A stretch of 64,000 nt of DNA from Comamonas sp. GB3 AK4-5 (GCF_041320665.1 NZ_CP166730.1:4712001-4776000); one strand, 5' to 3'; shown: positions 17,956-26,709, numbered from the stretch's first letter. Numbers and translations: made by a program. Notes: a model not told the origin generated them from the sequence alone.

Positions 17956-20052
17956 ATGCCCATGAACAGCTCCATGTATTTGCGTCGCCGCCGCCTTGTG
18001 CTCCCTCTGCAAGAGGGCGGCAGCTTGCCGCTGGCCCAACTGGCCACGCTCTACCAGGAGCTGGAGCCCCTGGGCTTCACGCTGTCCGCCGCGCTGGATG
18101 CGCATCTGCGCAAGGTCGATGCGCAGGTTTTCACCACTTTCTACCGCGGCCTGATGGCTGACGTGCGAAAAATGCTGGGCGCCCACCACATATGGCGCCC
18201 GCTCTACCCTGGGTTTCCACAGCAGGTGATGCGAGCCAGCGAGGCCGAGCTCTACCTCAACGCCATCTTTCACTACGCCAGCTCCGGCCAGTGGCTGCCG
18301 GCGCTGGGCCGCAATGGCCAGGAGCCCGGGCGCAAAGCCCTGGCACAGGCCGAGCGCCGCGCCTGGCTCAAGCCCATAGACCTGGGATCGCAGCAAGACT
18401 TCGAGACCATCTTCACCCAGCTTGCGGGTGCCAAGTCCTCCCTCTCCGAGCAGGACGCCAAAGACCTCGCCTGGTTTGTGCAGCAGCACGGCCACCGCGT
18501 GTATGGGCTGATGCCGCCCGCCTTCCACTCCCGTGAGAACCTGGCGCTGCTGGGCGCGGCGCTGCTGAAGGTCAACCATGCGCGGGCCCAGGAGTTTCTG
18601 TCGCCCCTGCTCAAGACCGCCACCGACGTGCTGCGCCTGGCCGTGGCGCTGGGCGGTGGCGATGTCTCGCTGGCCACGCCTTCGCGTTGCGGCAAGCTGG
18701 CGCGGCCCCTGCGGCGCTGGCTGCTGTCGATGTTGGAGGGCTGCGGTCAGTTGGAAGAAGACATGTGGCGCCGCCCCGAAGTCTTCAAACGCCTGGGCGA
18801 GGTGCTGCACCCGGGCGAATATGGCCAACGCTTTCCGCGCACGCTGCAGGCCTTTGCCGGTGTGCGCAGCGGCCAGCGGCCAGCGTCCTTCAGCAGCCTG
18901 GTCGAGCAGCAATTGCGCGAAGGTGCTGTGCAGGATGCGGCGCAGACCCTGGCCCAGCGCCCGGGCGAGCTGGCCCGCAGGCTGGACCACCTGCTGCGCT
19001 GCAGCGCCACGCCCGAGGCGGTGCTGGCGGACTTTACCAAGGTGGCGGACCAGGTGTCCACCACCGTGTTGTTGCAGGCCATGGTGCATTTTCGCCGGCG
19101 TGACGCCGTGCAGCTGCGCAGCTTTTTCCCCAAGGGCAGCGTGGCCAAGGTGTTTGCCATTGCGGATGAGCGCCCTGCCATCCGCACGGAATTGGCGCAG
19201 CAGGCGGCCGACCTTTGCGAGCAAGCCCTGCTGGCGCGCTTTGCAGCCCTGCCACCGCTGGGGCGCTGCCATGTGGAAGCCGACCTGGCCAACTACCTGG
19301 TGCCCTTTTCCCAGCGCTCAGCCGCCAAGGCCTTGCGCACCCTGGTGCGTGGCAGCCGCATGCCGTTGCCAGGCAGTGACTTCATCCGCCTTTTTCTGTG
19401 GTGGAAGAACGGCCGCTCGCGCACCGATATCGACCTGTCCGCCGCCCTTTACGGGCCGGACTTCAACTACCTGGACGTGCTCTCCTACTACAACCTCAAA
19501 AGCTTTGGCGGCTGCCACAGCGGCGACGTGGTGGACGCCCCACAAGGGGCTGCGGAGTTCATCGATCTGGATGTGCAAAAACTCCAGGCCGCAGGTGTGC
19601 GCTTTGTCGTGGCCTCCATCAACGCCTACACCACGCAGGCCTTTTGCGACCTGCCCGAGTGCTTTGCGGGCTGGATGGCGCGCAGCGATTCGGACTCCGG
19701 CGAGATCTTCGAGCCCGCCACCGTGCAGGACCGGGTGGACATTGCCAGCGACACCACCATCTGCCTGCCCATGGTGTTCGACCTGCAGCAGCGTCAGGTG
19801 ATCTGGGCCGATATCGCGCTGGAGCGCCATCCGCGTTGGAACAACAATGTGGCTGGCAATCTGTCCGGCGTATCGCTGATGCTGCGTGCGCTGACCGGCC
19901 TGGTCAAACCGGATCTGCACACGCTTTTCATGCTGCATGCACGCGCACGCGGGCAGCTGGTGGAGCATGCGCAAGAGGCCGACACCGTGTTTGGCGTCCA
20001 CCAGGGCATCACCCCTTTTGCGCTGGACCGCATCCGCGCCGAATTTTTGTAA
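17956..20052 (+). CDS. Large protein with a C-terminal TerD-like domain
   Basis: About 698 residues. Residues 1-480 are a helical region of unknown function, rich in Leu, Ala, Arg and Gln, with no membrane segment or signal peptide. From about 480 the sequence looks like the TerD/CABP fold: TDIDLSAALYG (DIDLS at 491-495), LSYYNLKSFGG, CHSGDVVDAP (HSGD at 521-524), AEFIDLDVQKLQAAGVRFVVASINAY. In TerD proteins the DxDLS and HSGD motifs provide calcium ligands. The architecture recalls the MXAN_6230/SCO0854 group known from tellurite/stress Ter systems, though no ter genes are nearby. The start is uncertain: ATGs at 17956, 17962 and 17974 are possible and none has a strong ribosome-binding site. 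It splits the usual thiL-pgpA pair. Confidence 0.7.
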   Translation: MPMNSSMYLRRRRLVLPLQEGGSLPLAQLATLYQELEPLGFTLSAALDAHLRKVDAQVFTTFYRGLMADVRKMLGAHHIWRPLYPGFPQQVMRASEAELYLNAIFHYASSGQWLPALGRNGQEPGRKALAQAERRAWLKPIDLGSQQDFETIFTQLAGAKSSLSEQDAKDLAWFVQQHGHRVYGLMPPAFHSRENLALLGAALLKVNHARAQEFLSPLLKTATDVLRLAVALGGGDVSLATPSRCGKLARPLRRWLLSMLEGCGQLEEDMWRRPEVFKRLGEVLHPGEYGQRFPRTLQAFAGVRSGQRPASFSSLVEQQLREGAVQDAAQTLAQRPGELARRLDHLLRCSATPEAVLADFTKVADQVSTTVLLQAMVHFRRRDAVQLRSFFPKGSVAKVFAIADERPAIRTELAQQAADLCEQALLARFAALPPLGRCHVEADLANYLVPFSQRSAAKALRTLVRGSRMPLPGSDFIRLFLWWKNGRSRTDIDLSAALYGPDFNYLDVLSYYNLKSFGGCHSGDVVDAPQGAAEFIDLDVQKLQAAGVRFVVASINAYTTQAFCDLPECFAGWMARSDSDSGEIFEPATVQDRVDIASDTTICLPMVFDLQQRQVIWADIALERHPRWNNNVAGNLSGVSLMLRALTGLVKPDLHTLFMLHARARGQLVEHAQEADTVFGVHQGITPFALDRIRAEFL

Positions 20053-20109
20053 GACGACGGCCGCAACGATGCGGCCACGCTGCCCAGCACAGGGTCTGGG
20101 CTTTCTACA

Positions 20110-20718
20110 ATGCCCCCCATGGACCAGCCCATTCCCGACATTTCCGACGTCGAACCCAAACGCATCATCGAAGCCGACGGCCCTGCCGCACAACCGCAGG
20201 GCACTGCCCCTCCGCGCCCTGTCCGGACCACGGTGGGCTTCATGATGGCCCACCCGGCCCACTTCATCGCCATGGGCCTGGGCAGCGGCCTCAGCCGCGT
20301 GGCCCCGGGCACCGTGGGCACGCTGTGGGGCTGGCTGTCGTTTCTGGTGCTGATGCAGTGGCTGGACCCGGCCCAGATCGGCCGCTTGCTGCTGGTGGGA
20401 TTCTTTGTCGGTTGGTGGGCCTGCACGGTCACCGCCCGCCATATGCGCGTGGCCGACCCTGGGGCCGTGGTCTGGGATGAAATCCTGGCCATCTGGCTGG
20501 TGCTGTGGCTGACCATGCCCATGGGCTTTTGGGGGCAGCTTGCGGCCTTTGCGCTGTTCCGCTTCTTCGATGCCGTCAAACCCCAGCCCGTGAAGTGGGC
20601 CGACCGGCAGTTCAAGGGCTTTGGCTGGAAAGGCGGCTTCGGCATCATGTTTGACGATCTGGTCGCCGCCTTTTGCACGCTGCTGGTCATGGCCTTGTGG
20701 CGCCACTTCACCGTCTGA
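20110..20718 (+). CDS. pgpA: Phosphatidylglycerophosphatase A
   Basis: 202 residues. Removes phosphate from phosphatidylglycerophosphate to give phosphatidylglycerol in the inner membrane. The family core begins near residue 38 after a Pro/Ala-rich extension and shows GLGSGLSRVAPGTVGTLWG, DPGAVVWDEILAIWL and FRFFDAVKPQPVKWADR, the conserved acidic and Lys-Pro motifs of PgpA, with about four membrane segments. A second ATG at 20119 is an equally possible start. It lies 57 bases behind the TerD-domain gene. Confidence 0.93.
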   Translation: MPPMDQPIPDISDVEPKRIIEADGPAAQPQGTAPPRPVRTTVGFMMAHPAHFIAMGLGSGLSRVAPGTVGTLWGWLSFLVLMQWLDPAQIGRLLLVGFFVGWWACTVTARHMRVADPGAVVWDEILAIWLVLWLTMPMGFWGQLAAFALFRFFDAVKPQPVKWADRQFKGFGWKGGFGIMFDDLVAAFCTLLVMALWRHFTV

Positions 20719-20730
20719 GGCACGACACGC

Positions 20731-21909
20731 TCACACCGCCACGGCGCGTTGGCGCGTGCCCAGCAGCGCCAGCGCAGCCAGCGCCATCAACATGCCGCCG
20801 TAGACATAGGTGGTGGCTTCCAGGCCAATGCGCTGCGTCATCAGTCCGGCGGCAATCGCCGGCAGGCTAAAGGCCAGGTAGCTCAGGATGTAGACCGCCG
20901 ACAGCAGGCCCGCACGTTCATGGCCAGCAGCCAGCGGCATCACGCTGCGCAGCGCTCCCTGAAAGCCCACACCAAAGCCCACGCCCGCCACCACTGAGGC
21001 ACTGAGCATCCACACCAGGCTGTGCTGGTGAACCCCCGCCAGCAGCAACGCCACACCCGCCAGCAAAGCCACACCACCCAGGCGCAACAGCCCGCGCGCC
21101 GGCCAGGCACGCAGGCACCAAATGCCCACAGCCGCGCTCACGGTGTTGATGCACACGGCCAGGCCGGCGGCCATTTCCGAGCCGGTCACCACGCGCAGCA
21201 ACGTGGGGGCAAGCGACAGGTAAAAACCACCCAGTGCCCACACGGCCATGTCCATGGGTGCCATGCGCACAAAGGCGGCGCGCACCTGCTGCGGCAGCCG
21301 TACACGCGGGCGCAATGTGGCCCAGGCACCGGGCCGGCGCTGCCCACTTTCGGGCATGCACAGCACCGCACAGGCCGCCAGTGCGAACAACACCAACAGC
21401 AGCCAGAACACCAGCGTGCGGCCCAGGTCAGGCAGCAAGGCCACCAGCTCGTTGGCACCCAGCACACCTGCGGCCATGCCCAGCATGGGCGCCAGCGTGT
21501 TGATCAGGGCTCCGCGATCGCGGTCCACGTCCAGCAAAGCCGCACCCACCGCTGCGCCCGCTACGCCGGTGGCCACGCCCTGCAGCACGCGCGCCCACAG
21601 CAGGCCCTGCACATCATGGGCCGTGGCAAACACCGCCATGGACAGGGCTTCCAGCACCAACGCTCCCAGCAGCACCGGGCGACGGCCCAGGTGGTCAGAC
21701 AGCGCGCCCATGGTCAGCAGCGCCAGCAGCAGGCTGAAGGCGTAGACCGCGAACACCAGAGTCAGCATGCCCGAGGAAAAGCCCCAGTCCTGCTGGTAGA
21801 GCCTGTACAGCGGCGTGGGCGCGCTGGAGGCTGCAAAAAAAGCGGCCAGCGTCAACGCCAGCACGGCCAGGCTACGGCCTGGGCGGGGAGCTACAGAGGA
21901 GGGAAACAT
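20731..21909 (-). CDS. MFS transporter
   Basis: 392 residues with 12 hydrophobic segments. The MFS loop 2-3 signature is present as GALSDHLGRRPVLLGAL (G-x-x-S-D-x-x-G-R-R). The N-terminus LTLAAFFAASSAPTPLYRLYQQDWG resembles sugar- or drug-efflux type members. The start at 21909 places the first membrane segment directly after a short N-terminus; an upstream in-frame ATG at 21933 is possible. Divergent to a TetR regulator with a 10-bp inverted repeat in the shared 90 bp promoter region, so it is probably repressed by TetR and induced by its substrate (inference). Confidence 0.85.
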   Translation of the reverse strand: MFPSSVAPRPGRSLAVLALTLAAFFAASSAPTPLYRLYQQDWGFSSGMLTLVFAVYAFSLLLALLTMGALSDHLGRRPVLLGALVLEALSMAVFATAHDVQGLLWARVLQGVATGVAGAAVGAALLDVDRDRGALINTLAPMLGMAAGVLGANELVALLPDLGRTLVFWLLLVLFALAACAVLCMPESGQRRPGAWATLRPRVRLPQQVRAAFVRMAPMDMAVWALGGFYLSLAPTLLRVVTGSEMAAGLAVCINTVSAAVGIWCLRAWPARGLLRLGGVALLAGVALLLAGVHQHSLVWMLSASVVAGVGFGVGFQGALRSVMPLAAGHERAGLLSAVYILSYLAFSLPAIAAGLMTQRIGLEATTYVYGGMLMALAALALLGTRQRAVAV

Positions 21910-21943
21910 GGTCAAGCAGCCTTGGAGTACCATAAAAGCAAAA

Positions 21944-21989
21944 TATTTGCGTTTGTAGATTGTGCCGCTTTGCCACACTAACGCAAATA
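21944..21989. promoter_or_regulatory. Inverted-repeat operator candidate between MFS and tetR
   Basis: TATTTGCGTT (21944-21953) and AACGCAAATA (21980-21989) are exact reverse complements, 36 bases apart centre to centre, inside the only intergenic space between the divergent pump and regulator genes. The region is AT-rich compared with the flanks and would cover both promoters. Confidence 0.5.
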
Positions 21990-21999
21990 ATTAGCTTTA

Positions 22000-22569
22000 A
22001 TGACCATGATTGCCAAAGACCTACCCCAAAGCCGCCCTGGAGGCCGCAGTGCGCGGGTACAAGCCACCGTGCACCAGGCCGTGCAGCAACTGCTGGCGTG
22101 CATGCCGCGCGAGGCTCTGTCGTTTCCGCTGATTGCCGCCGAGGCTGGCGTGACGCCTTCCACCCTGTACCGCCGCTGGGGTGATATGCAGCAGTTGCTG
22201 GCCGATGTGGCGCTACAGAACATCCGCCCCACGAGCCCGCCTGCCGACACCGGCAGCCTGCGTGGCGATCTGCTGGCCTGGACCGAGCAGTACCTCGAGG
22301 AAATGGGCTCGCCCCTGGGCCGCACCATGTTGCGCGACATGCTGGTCAGCTCGCAGGACGACAAAGTCACTTCCTGCTGCGCAGACATCATCCGTGAACA
22401 GTTTCAGACCCTGTGCGCACGTGCCTCCGCGCGCGGTGAGCCCACGCCCGAGGTGGAGGTGCTGCTGGACCAACTGGTGGCGCCCATCGTCTACCGCATC
22501 CTCTACGGGTTGCAGCCCGACCAGGCCTATGGGCAGCGGTTGGTGCAGACATTGATGCCGCCCCCCTGA
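22000..22569 (+). CDS. TetR-family transcriptional regulator
   Basis: 189 residues. Residues 15-65 form the TetR helix-turn-helix domain: VQATVHQAVQQLLA, then PLIAAEAGVTPSTLYRRWGDMQQLLADV, with the T-x-x-x-L/I-Y-R-R-W recognition helix typical of this family. The rest is the variable ligand and dimerisation domain ending RLVQTLMPPP. It probably represses the divergent MFS gene and itself. Its stop codon lies in the sequence CCCCCCTGAG, which resembles the first bases of the dispersed gene-end repeat, although the rest of the repeat is missing. Confidence 0.88.
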   Translation: MTMIAKDLPQSRPGGRSARVQATVHQAVQQLLACMPREALSFPLIAAEAGVTPSTLYRRWGDMQQLLADVALQNIRPTSPPADTGSLRGDLLAWTEQYLEEMGSPLGRTMLRDMLVSSQDDKVTSCCADIIREQFQTLCARASARGEPTPEVEVLLDQLVAPIVYRILYGLQPDQAYGQRLVQTLMPPP

Positions 22570-22701
22570 GCGACAGAACGGCCCATACCTTTGCTGTCGT
22601 GGGTTAGATGCCAGTTGCATCGCTACGCAGCGCCATGCTGTGTGGCAGAACACGCTGCCAGCAATGCCACAATGGGCCATCCATCGTCTTGCTTTGTGCC
22701 C

Positions 22702-24249
22702 ATGCAAAAAACAGCTTTGCTCTGGCTGGCCGCTCTGGCCTGCTCCGCCCAGGCCCAGCCCGCTCCCGATACCTCCCGCATCACCCAGGTCACGCTCTAC
22801 CCCGGCAGCGCCACCGTGGAGCGCACGCTGCAGCTACCTGCCGGCGCGCGCCAGGCCGTGCTGGCCTGTCTGCCCGCCGGCCTGGATATGCAGGCCTTGC
22901 AAGTCAGCGCCCCAGCCAGCGTGGCCGTGGGCGAGATTGCCGTGCGCCAGCAGCCCCGCGCCCAGGTGCCGGGCTGCGCCAGCCCGCAGGAAGCCCGTGT
23001 GCGTGCCTTGGAAGACCAGATTGCCACCTTACAAGCCGAGGCCCAGGGCCTGGAGCAGGCCAGCGGCTGGCTGAACCGCTACACCCAGCCCACGAGCGCG
23101 GCCCAGATTGCCGGCACGACCGATGCCCTGCGCCGTTCCGGCCAGACCGTGGCCCTGCGCCAGCACCAGCTGGCACGCGAGCAGCAGGCACTAGAGGCCC
23201 TGCTGAAACCACTGCAGGCCGAGCAACAGCGCACGGCCAACACCCAGGTCAGCCAGGTGCAGATCACCCTGTCCGCCCCGCAAGGTGGTGCGCTGCAGCT
23301 GCGCTACCAGGTACGCGGCCCGGGCTGGCAGCCCGGCTACCGCGCCACGCTGGACACCAGCAGCCAGCAGGTCAAGCTGGAGCGCACGGCCCTGGTCGCC
23401 CAAAGCAGTGGCGAAGACTGGCGCGATGTGCCGCTGACCCTGTCCACCGGCCAACCCACGGCCCACACCGTGGCCCCGCTGCCCCTCCCCTGGCGCATTG
23501 CCCAGGCCCAGCCCGAGCCACCGCGCCCGGCCCCTGCCCCCATGGCCCGCGCCGCAAAGTCCAGGGCCATGGTTGAAATGGCCGCCGACGCAGCCCCGGA
23601 GCCCTCGTTCGACGCCAGCGTCTTCGAAGGCAGCCATGCCACCTTGTTCAAGCTGCCCCAGCGCATCAATGTGCCATCGCATGGCGAGCAGCTCACCCTG
23701 TCGCTGGGCACGCAGCAGCTCGATACCCGCATGGTGGTGCGCACCGTGCCGGCACGTGACCTGGGCGCCTATCTGATCGCCAGTTTCACCCTGCCCGAAG
23801 GCGTGTGGCCCGACGGCGCAGTGACCCTCTACCGCGACAGCGCCTATGTGGGCCAGGGCCGCTTGCAGGCCGCCGATGTGGCCAAGAACGGCCTGGGCTT
23901 TGGCCGCGACGAGCGCGTGCAGGTGCAGGCCTTGCCCGCCAGCCAGCAGCAAGGCAGCAGCGGCCTGCTGGGCAGCCGCCAGCAACGTGAAGTGCGCACG
24001 GCCTGGGAAGTGCGCAACCAGCACCGCAACCCCATCACACTGCAGCTGCTGGACGCCGCCCCCGTGGCCGAGCAGCAGGACATCCGCGTGCAGTCGCGCT
24101 ACCAGCCCTTGCCCACCACCACCTCGTGGAACGAGCAGCCCGGCAGCCTGCTGTGGGAGCAGACCCTGCCAGCCGGTGCCAGCACGCGCATCAGCGCCGA
24201 GCACCAGATCAGCTGGCCCGGCGATATGCAGCTGCGCGAGCGCCGCTGA
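22702..24249 (+). CDS. DUF4139/DUF4140 exported protein
   Basis: 515 residues. A signal peptide is clear (MQKTALLWLAALACSAQAQ, cleavage near residue 19), so the mature protein is periplasmic or at the cell surface. Residues 25-125 match DUF4140 (ITQVTLYPGSATVERTLQLPAGARQ), followed by a coiled-coil-like Gln/Ala/Leu segment (110-190), then DUF4139 (about 215-515) with LRYQVRGPGWQPGYRATLD, LVAQSSGEDWRDVPLTLSTG and the C-terminal RTAWEVRNQHRNP. The family includes mucoidy inhibitor-like proteins; molecular function is unknown. Start chosen because the signal peptide begins there. pncC follows 28 bases later. Confidence 0.85.
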   Translation: MQKTALLWLAALACSAQAQPAPDTSRITQVTLYPGSATVERTLQLPAGARQAVLACLPAGLDMQALQVSAPASVAVGEIAVRQQPRAQVPGCASPQEARVRALEDQIATLQAEAQGLEQASGWLNRYTQPTSAAQIAGTTDALRRSGQTVALRQHQLAREQQALEALLKPLQAEQQRTANTQVSQVQITLSAPQGGALQLRYQVRGPGWQPGYRATLDTSSQQVKLERTALVAQSSGEDWRDVPLTLSTGQPTAHTVAPLPLPWRIAQAQPEPPRPAPAPMARAAKSRAMVEMAADAAPEPSFDASVFEGSHATLFKLPQRINVPSHGEQLTLSLGTQQLDTRMVVRTVPARDLGAYLIASFTLPEGVWPDGAVTLYRDSAYVGQGRLQAADVAKNGLGFGRDERVQVQALPASQQQGSSGLLGSRQQREVRTAWEVRNQHRNPITLQLLDAAPVAEQQDIRVQSRYQPLPTTTSWNEQPGSLLWEQTLPAGASTRISAEHQISWPGDMQLRERR

Positions 24250-24277
24250 CCCACACAGCCAAGCAATGGAGTTGCCC

Positions 24278-24748
24278 ATGGAACCCGTCCCCGCACTGGC
24301 CCAGGCGCTGTCGGCGCGCGGCTGGATGATGGCCACGGCCGAGAGCTGCACCGGCGGCCTGATCGCCGCCGCCTGCACCGATATGGCCGGCTCCAGCCGC
24401 TGGTTTGAGCGCGGCTTTGTCAGCTATTCCAACGCCGCAAAATCCGAGCTGCTGGGCGTGCCTTCGGAGCTCATTGCCCAACACGGCGCCGTCAGCGAAG
24501 CCGTGGCCCGCGCCATGGCTGCCGGTGCTGCGGCCCACGCCCCGGTGCAGGCCAGCGTGGCCGTGACCGGCATTGCCGGCCCCGATGGCGGCAGCCCTGA
24601 CAAGCCCGTGGGCACGGTGTGGTTCGGCTGGTGGGTGCAAGGCCAGCTGCACAGCGAGCGCATGCTGTTTGCCGGTGACCGCGCCGCCGTGCGCCAGGCC
24701 ACAGTGGCCCATGCCCTCACCAGGCTGCTGGCCCTGCTGCCCGCATAG
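24278..24748 (+). CDS. pncC: Nicotinamide-nucleotide amidohydrolase (CinA C-terminal domain)
   Basis: 156 residues, a free-standing CinA-C domain. Deamidates nicotinamide mononucleotide to nicotinate mononucleotide in NAD recycling. Signatures: TAESCTGGLIAAACTDMAGSS (catalytic Ser in ESCTGG), FVSYSNAAKSELLGV, and ASVAVTGIAGPDGGSPDKPVGTVWFG. The ATG at 24278 is preferred over the one at 24266 because GGAG sits six bases before it. thiL-pgpA-pncC are normally neighbours; here they are spread over about 7 kb by interposed genes. Confidence 0.93.
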   Translation: MEPVPALAQALSARGWMMATAESCTGGLIAAACTDMAGSSRWFERGFVSYSNAAKSELLGVPSELIAQHGAVSEAVARAMAAGAAAHAPVQASVAVTGIAGPDGGSPDKPVGTVWFGWWVQGQLHSERMLFAGDRAAVRQATVAHALTRLLALLPA

Positions 24749-24909
24749 CCGCGCTGCAAGCAAAGCGCTGAGAGTGGAGAGCGGCCATGCCAGCCGCCTC
24801 CCACAACATCTTGCAAGCATTGGGAGCGACGAACGGCCCATCCAGGGCTTATGCTGCACAGCTCGCAGCAGCCACCCAGGCTGCGGTCTTTTTCCCCTGA
24901 ATTCCCACA

Positions 24910-26211
24910 ATGCCCAGCCTCATCGTCCACGGCGGCACGCCCTTGCACGGCCGCATCATTCCTTCCGCCAACAAAAATGCCGTGCTGCCGGTGCTCTGCG
25001 CCACGCTGCTCACGGCCGAACCGTTGCGCCTGCATGGCGTGCCCGACATCACCGATGTGCGCAAGATCCTGGAGATCTTCCGTGCCCTGGGCAGCGAGGT
25101 GAAGCTGGACGAAACCACCCGGGTGCTGGAGCTGCACCACCGCGACACCCACTTTGATGCGGCGCTGCACCGGCTACCCGAGGAAATGCGCTCCTCCATC
25201 ATGCTGGTGCCACCGCTGCTGGCCCGTTTTGGCGTGGCCAGGCTGGAGGACAACGTCAAGGGCTGCACCCTGGGCGTGCGCGAGATCGACCCCCATGTGG
25301 AGATCTTCCGCAGCTTTGGTGGCCAGGTCGAGCGCAGCAGCGGCTCGCTGCTGATCCGCAGCGCGGGCCCGCTCACGCCCAACCACCATTGGCTGGACTA
25401 TGCCTCGGTGACCAGCACCGAGAATTTTGTGCTGTGCGCGGCCGCAGCCCCCGGCGAATCCACGCTGACCAATGCCGCGTCCGAGCCCCATGTGCAGGAG
25501 TTCTGCCGCTTCATGGCCATGATGGGAGCGGACATCGATGGCATTGGCACCTCCCGGCTCGCCGTGCGCGGAGGCAAACCTTTATCCGGCGGCGAGTTTC
25601 ACTTCGAGGAAGACTTCCACGAAATCACCACCTTTTTGGCACTGGGCGCCATTACCGGCGGTGATATCCAGGTGCGCAACAGCACGCCCGCCAACTTCCC
25701 GCTGCTGGACCGCAGCTTCGCCAAGTTCGGCGTGCGCATCGTGCACGAAAACGGCTGGTCGCGGGCCGTGCGCTCCGGCCCGCTCCAGGTGCAGCAGCCC
25801 TTTACCAGCAATGTGCTGACCAAGATCGAAGCCGCGCCCTGGCCTTATTTTCCGGTCGACCTGCTCCCCATCTTCATAGCGCTGGGGGTCTGCGCCCAGG
25901 GCAACGCCATGTTCTGGAACAAGGTCTACGACGGCGCCCTGGGCTGGACCAGCGAGCTGTCCAAATTCGGCGCCCATGTGTTCTCTTCGGACCCCCATCG
26001 CGTGGTCACCTTTGGCGGTAACGCGCTGACGCCGGCCGTGGTCGACAGCCCCTACATCATCCGGGTGGCGATCTCGCTGTTCATGGTGGCCAGCAGCATC
26101 CAGGGCCGCTCCGAAATCCGCCACGCCACCCCCATACGCCGCGCCCACCCCAACTTTGTCGAAAACCTGCGCAGCCTGGGCGCACGCGTCGAATGGGCCG
26201 ACGAGGAGTGA
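24910..26211 (+). CDS. MurA-family UDP-N-acetylglucosamine enolpyruvyl transferase paralogue
   Basis: 433 residues, two EPSP-synthase-type domains. The invariant Lys22-Asn23 of MurA is present at exactly those positions (SANKNAVLP). A Cys sits at 119 in KGCTLGVREIDPH, equivalent to the PEP-binding Cys115 of E. coli MurA. However, several blocks differ from canonical MurA (EEMRSSIMLVPPLL instead of an R-x-S-I-L-V-L-G type, DPHVEIFRSFGG, and GALGWTSELSKFGAHV near the C-terminus). In Comamonadaceae I would expect the housekeeping murA beside the his operon, so this is probably a second, divergent member. It may make peptidoglycan precursor or a related enolpyruvyl sugar. No ribosome-binding site is obvious at 24910. 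Confidence 0.75.
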   Translation: MPSLIVHGGTPLHGRIIPSANKNAVLPVLCATLLTAEPLRLHGVPDITDVRKILEIFRALGSEVKLDETTRVLELHHRDTHFDAALHRLPEEMRSSIMLVPPLLARFGVARLEDNVKGCTLGVREIDPHVEIFRSFGGQVERSSGSLLIRSAGPLTPNHHWLDYASVTSTENFVLCAAAAPGESTLTNAASEPHVQEFCRFMAMMGADIDGIGTSRLAVRGGKPLSGGEFHFEEDFHEITTFLALGAITGGDIQVRNSTPANFPLLDRSFAKFGVRIVHENGWSRAVRSGPLQVQQPFTSNVLTKIEAAPWPYFPVDLLPIFIALGVCAQGNAMFWNKVYDGALGWTSELSKFGAHVFSSDPHRVVTFGGNALTPAVVDSPYIIRVAISLFMVASSIQGRSEIRHATPIRRAHPNFVENLRSLGARVEWADEE

Positions 26212-26217
26212 TGGCCC

Positions 26218-26237
26218 CCAGGCCTTGAGCGGCCTGG
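26218..26237 (+). terminator. Hairpin directly after the MurA paralogue
   Basis: CCAGGCC and GGCCTGG form a 7-bp stem with a 6-base loop, starting seven bases after the stop codon. No T-run follows. Confidence 0.35.
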
Positions 26238-26349
26238 CCTGCCCGCAGCCCTGTGCGCAATGGCAGGCCCGGCGCCCCTCTCGCATCCCTGGGTTGACGC
26301 AGCCCATCCCGGGCCCCACCATGGCCCGGTTGTCTTTTCCCACACCGCC

Positions 26350-26709
26350 ATGTGCCAAGTCTTTGTCAGCGCCGATCCGCAGCTCTGGGCCCACCGGACC
26401 CGCTCCATCCGCCTGCATGGCGTGGCCACCAGCATCCGGCTGGAAAACCTGTTCTGGCAGGTGCTCCATGACATCGCCACCCGCGACGGCTACAGCGTGC
26501 CCCAGCTGTGTACCCGGCTGTACGACGAGCTGGTGGCCGAGCGTGGTGCGGTGGAAAACTTCACCTCGTTCCTGCGCGTGTGCTGCACCCGCTATCTGGC
26601 GCTGCAGCTGTCGGGCGAGATTCCGCAGGACGCCCGCATCCCGATTCGCTCGTTGACCGTGGGCTCAGGCCTAGAACGCCAGCCTGCACCTATAGCGCTG
26701 CGGCATTAG
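26350..26709 (+). CDS. Ribbon-helix-helix domain protein
   Basis: 119 residues. Residues about 15-85 fit the RHH_4 (Arc-like) domain: TRSIRLHGVATSIRLENLFWQVL, a single strand with alternating residues, followed by two helices containing QLCTRLYDELVAE and FTSFLRVCCTRYLALQL. Such proteins are small DNA-binding regulators or antitoxin-like; the target is unknown. The ATG at 26350 is preferred because the family homologues I know begin close to the strand; the frame is open back to 26260. Composition is like the surrounding core genome, unlike the AT-rich gene that follows 220 bases later. Confidence 0.7.
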   Translation: MCQVFVSADPQLWAHRTRSIRLHGVATSIRLENLFWQVLHDIATRDGYSVPQLCTRLYDELVAERGAVENFTSFLRVCCTRYLALQLSGEIPQDARIPIRSLTVGSGLERQPAPIALRH

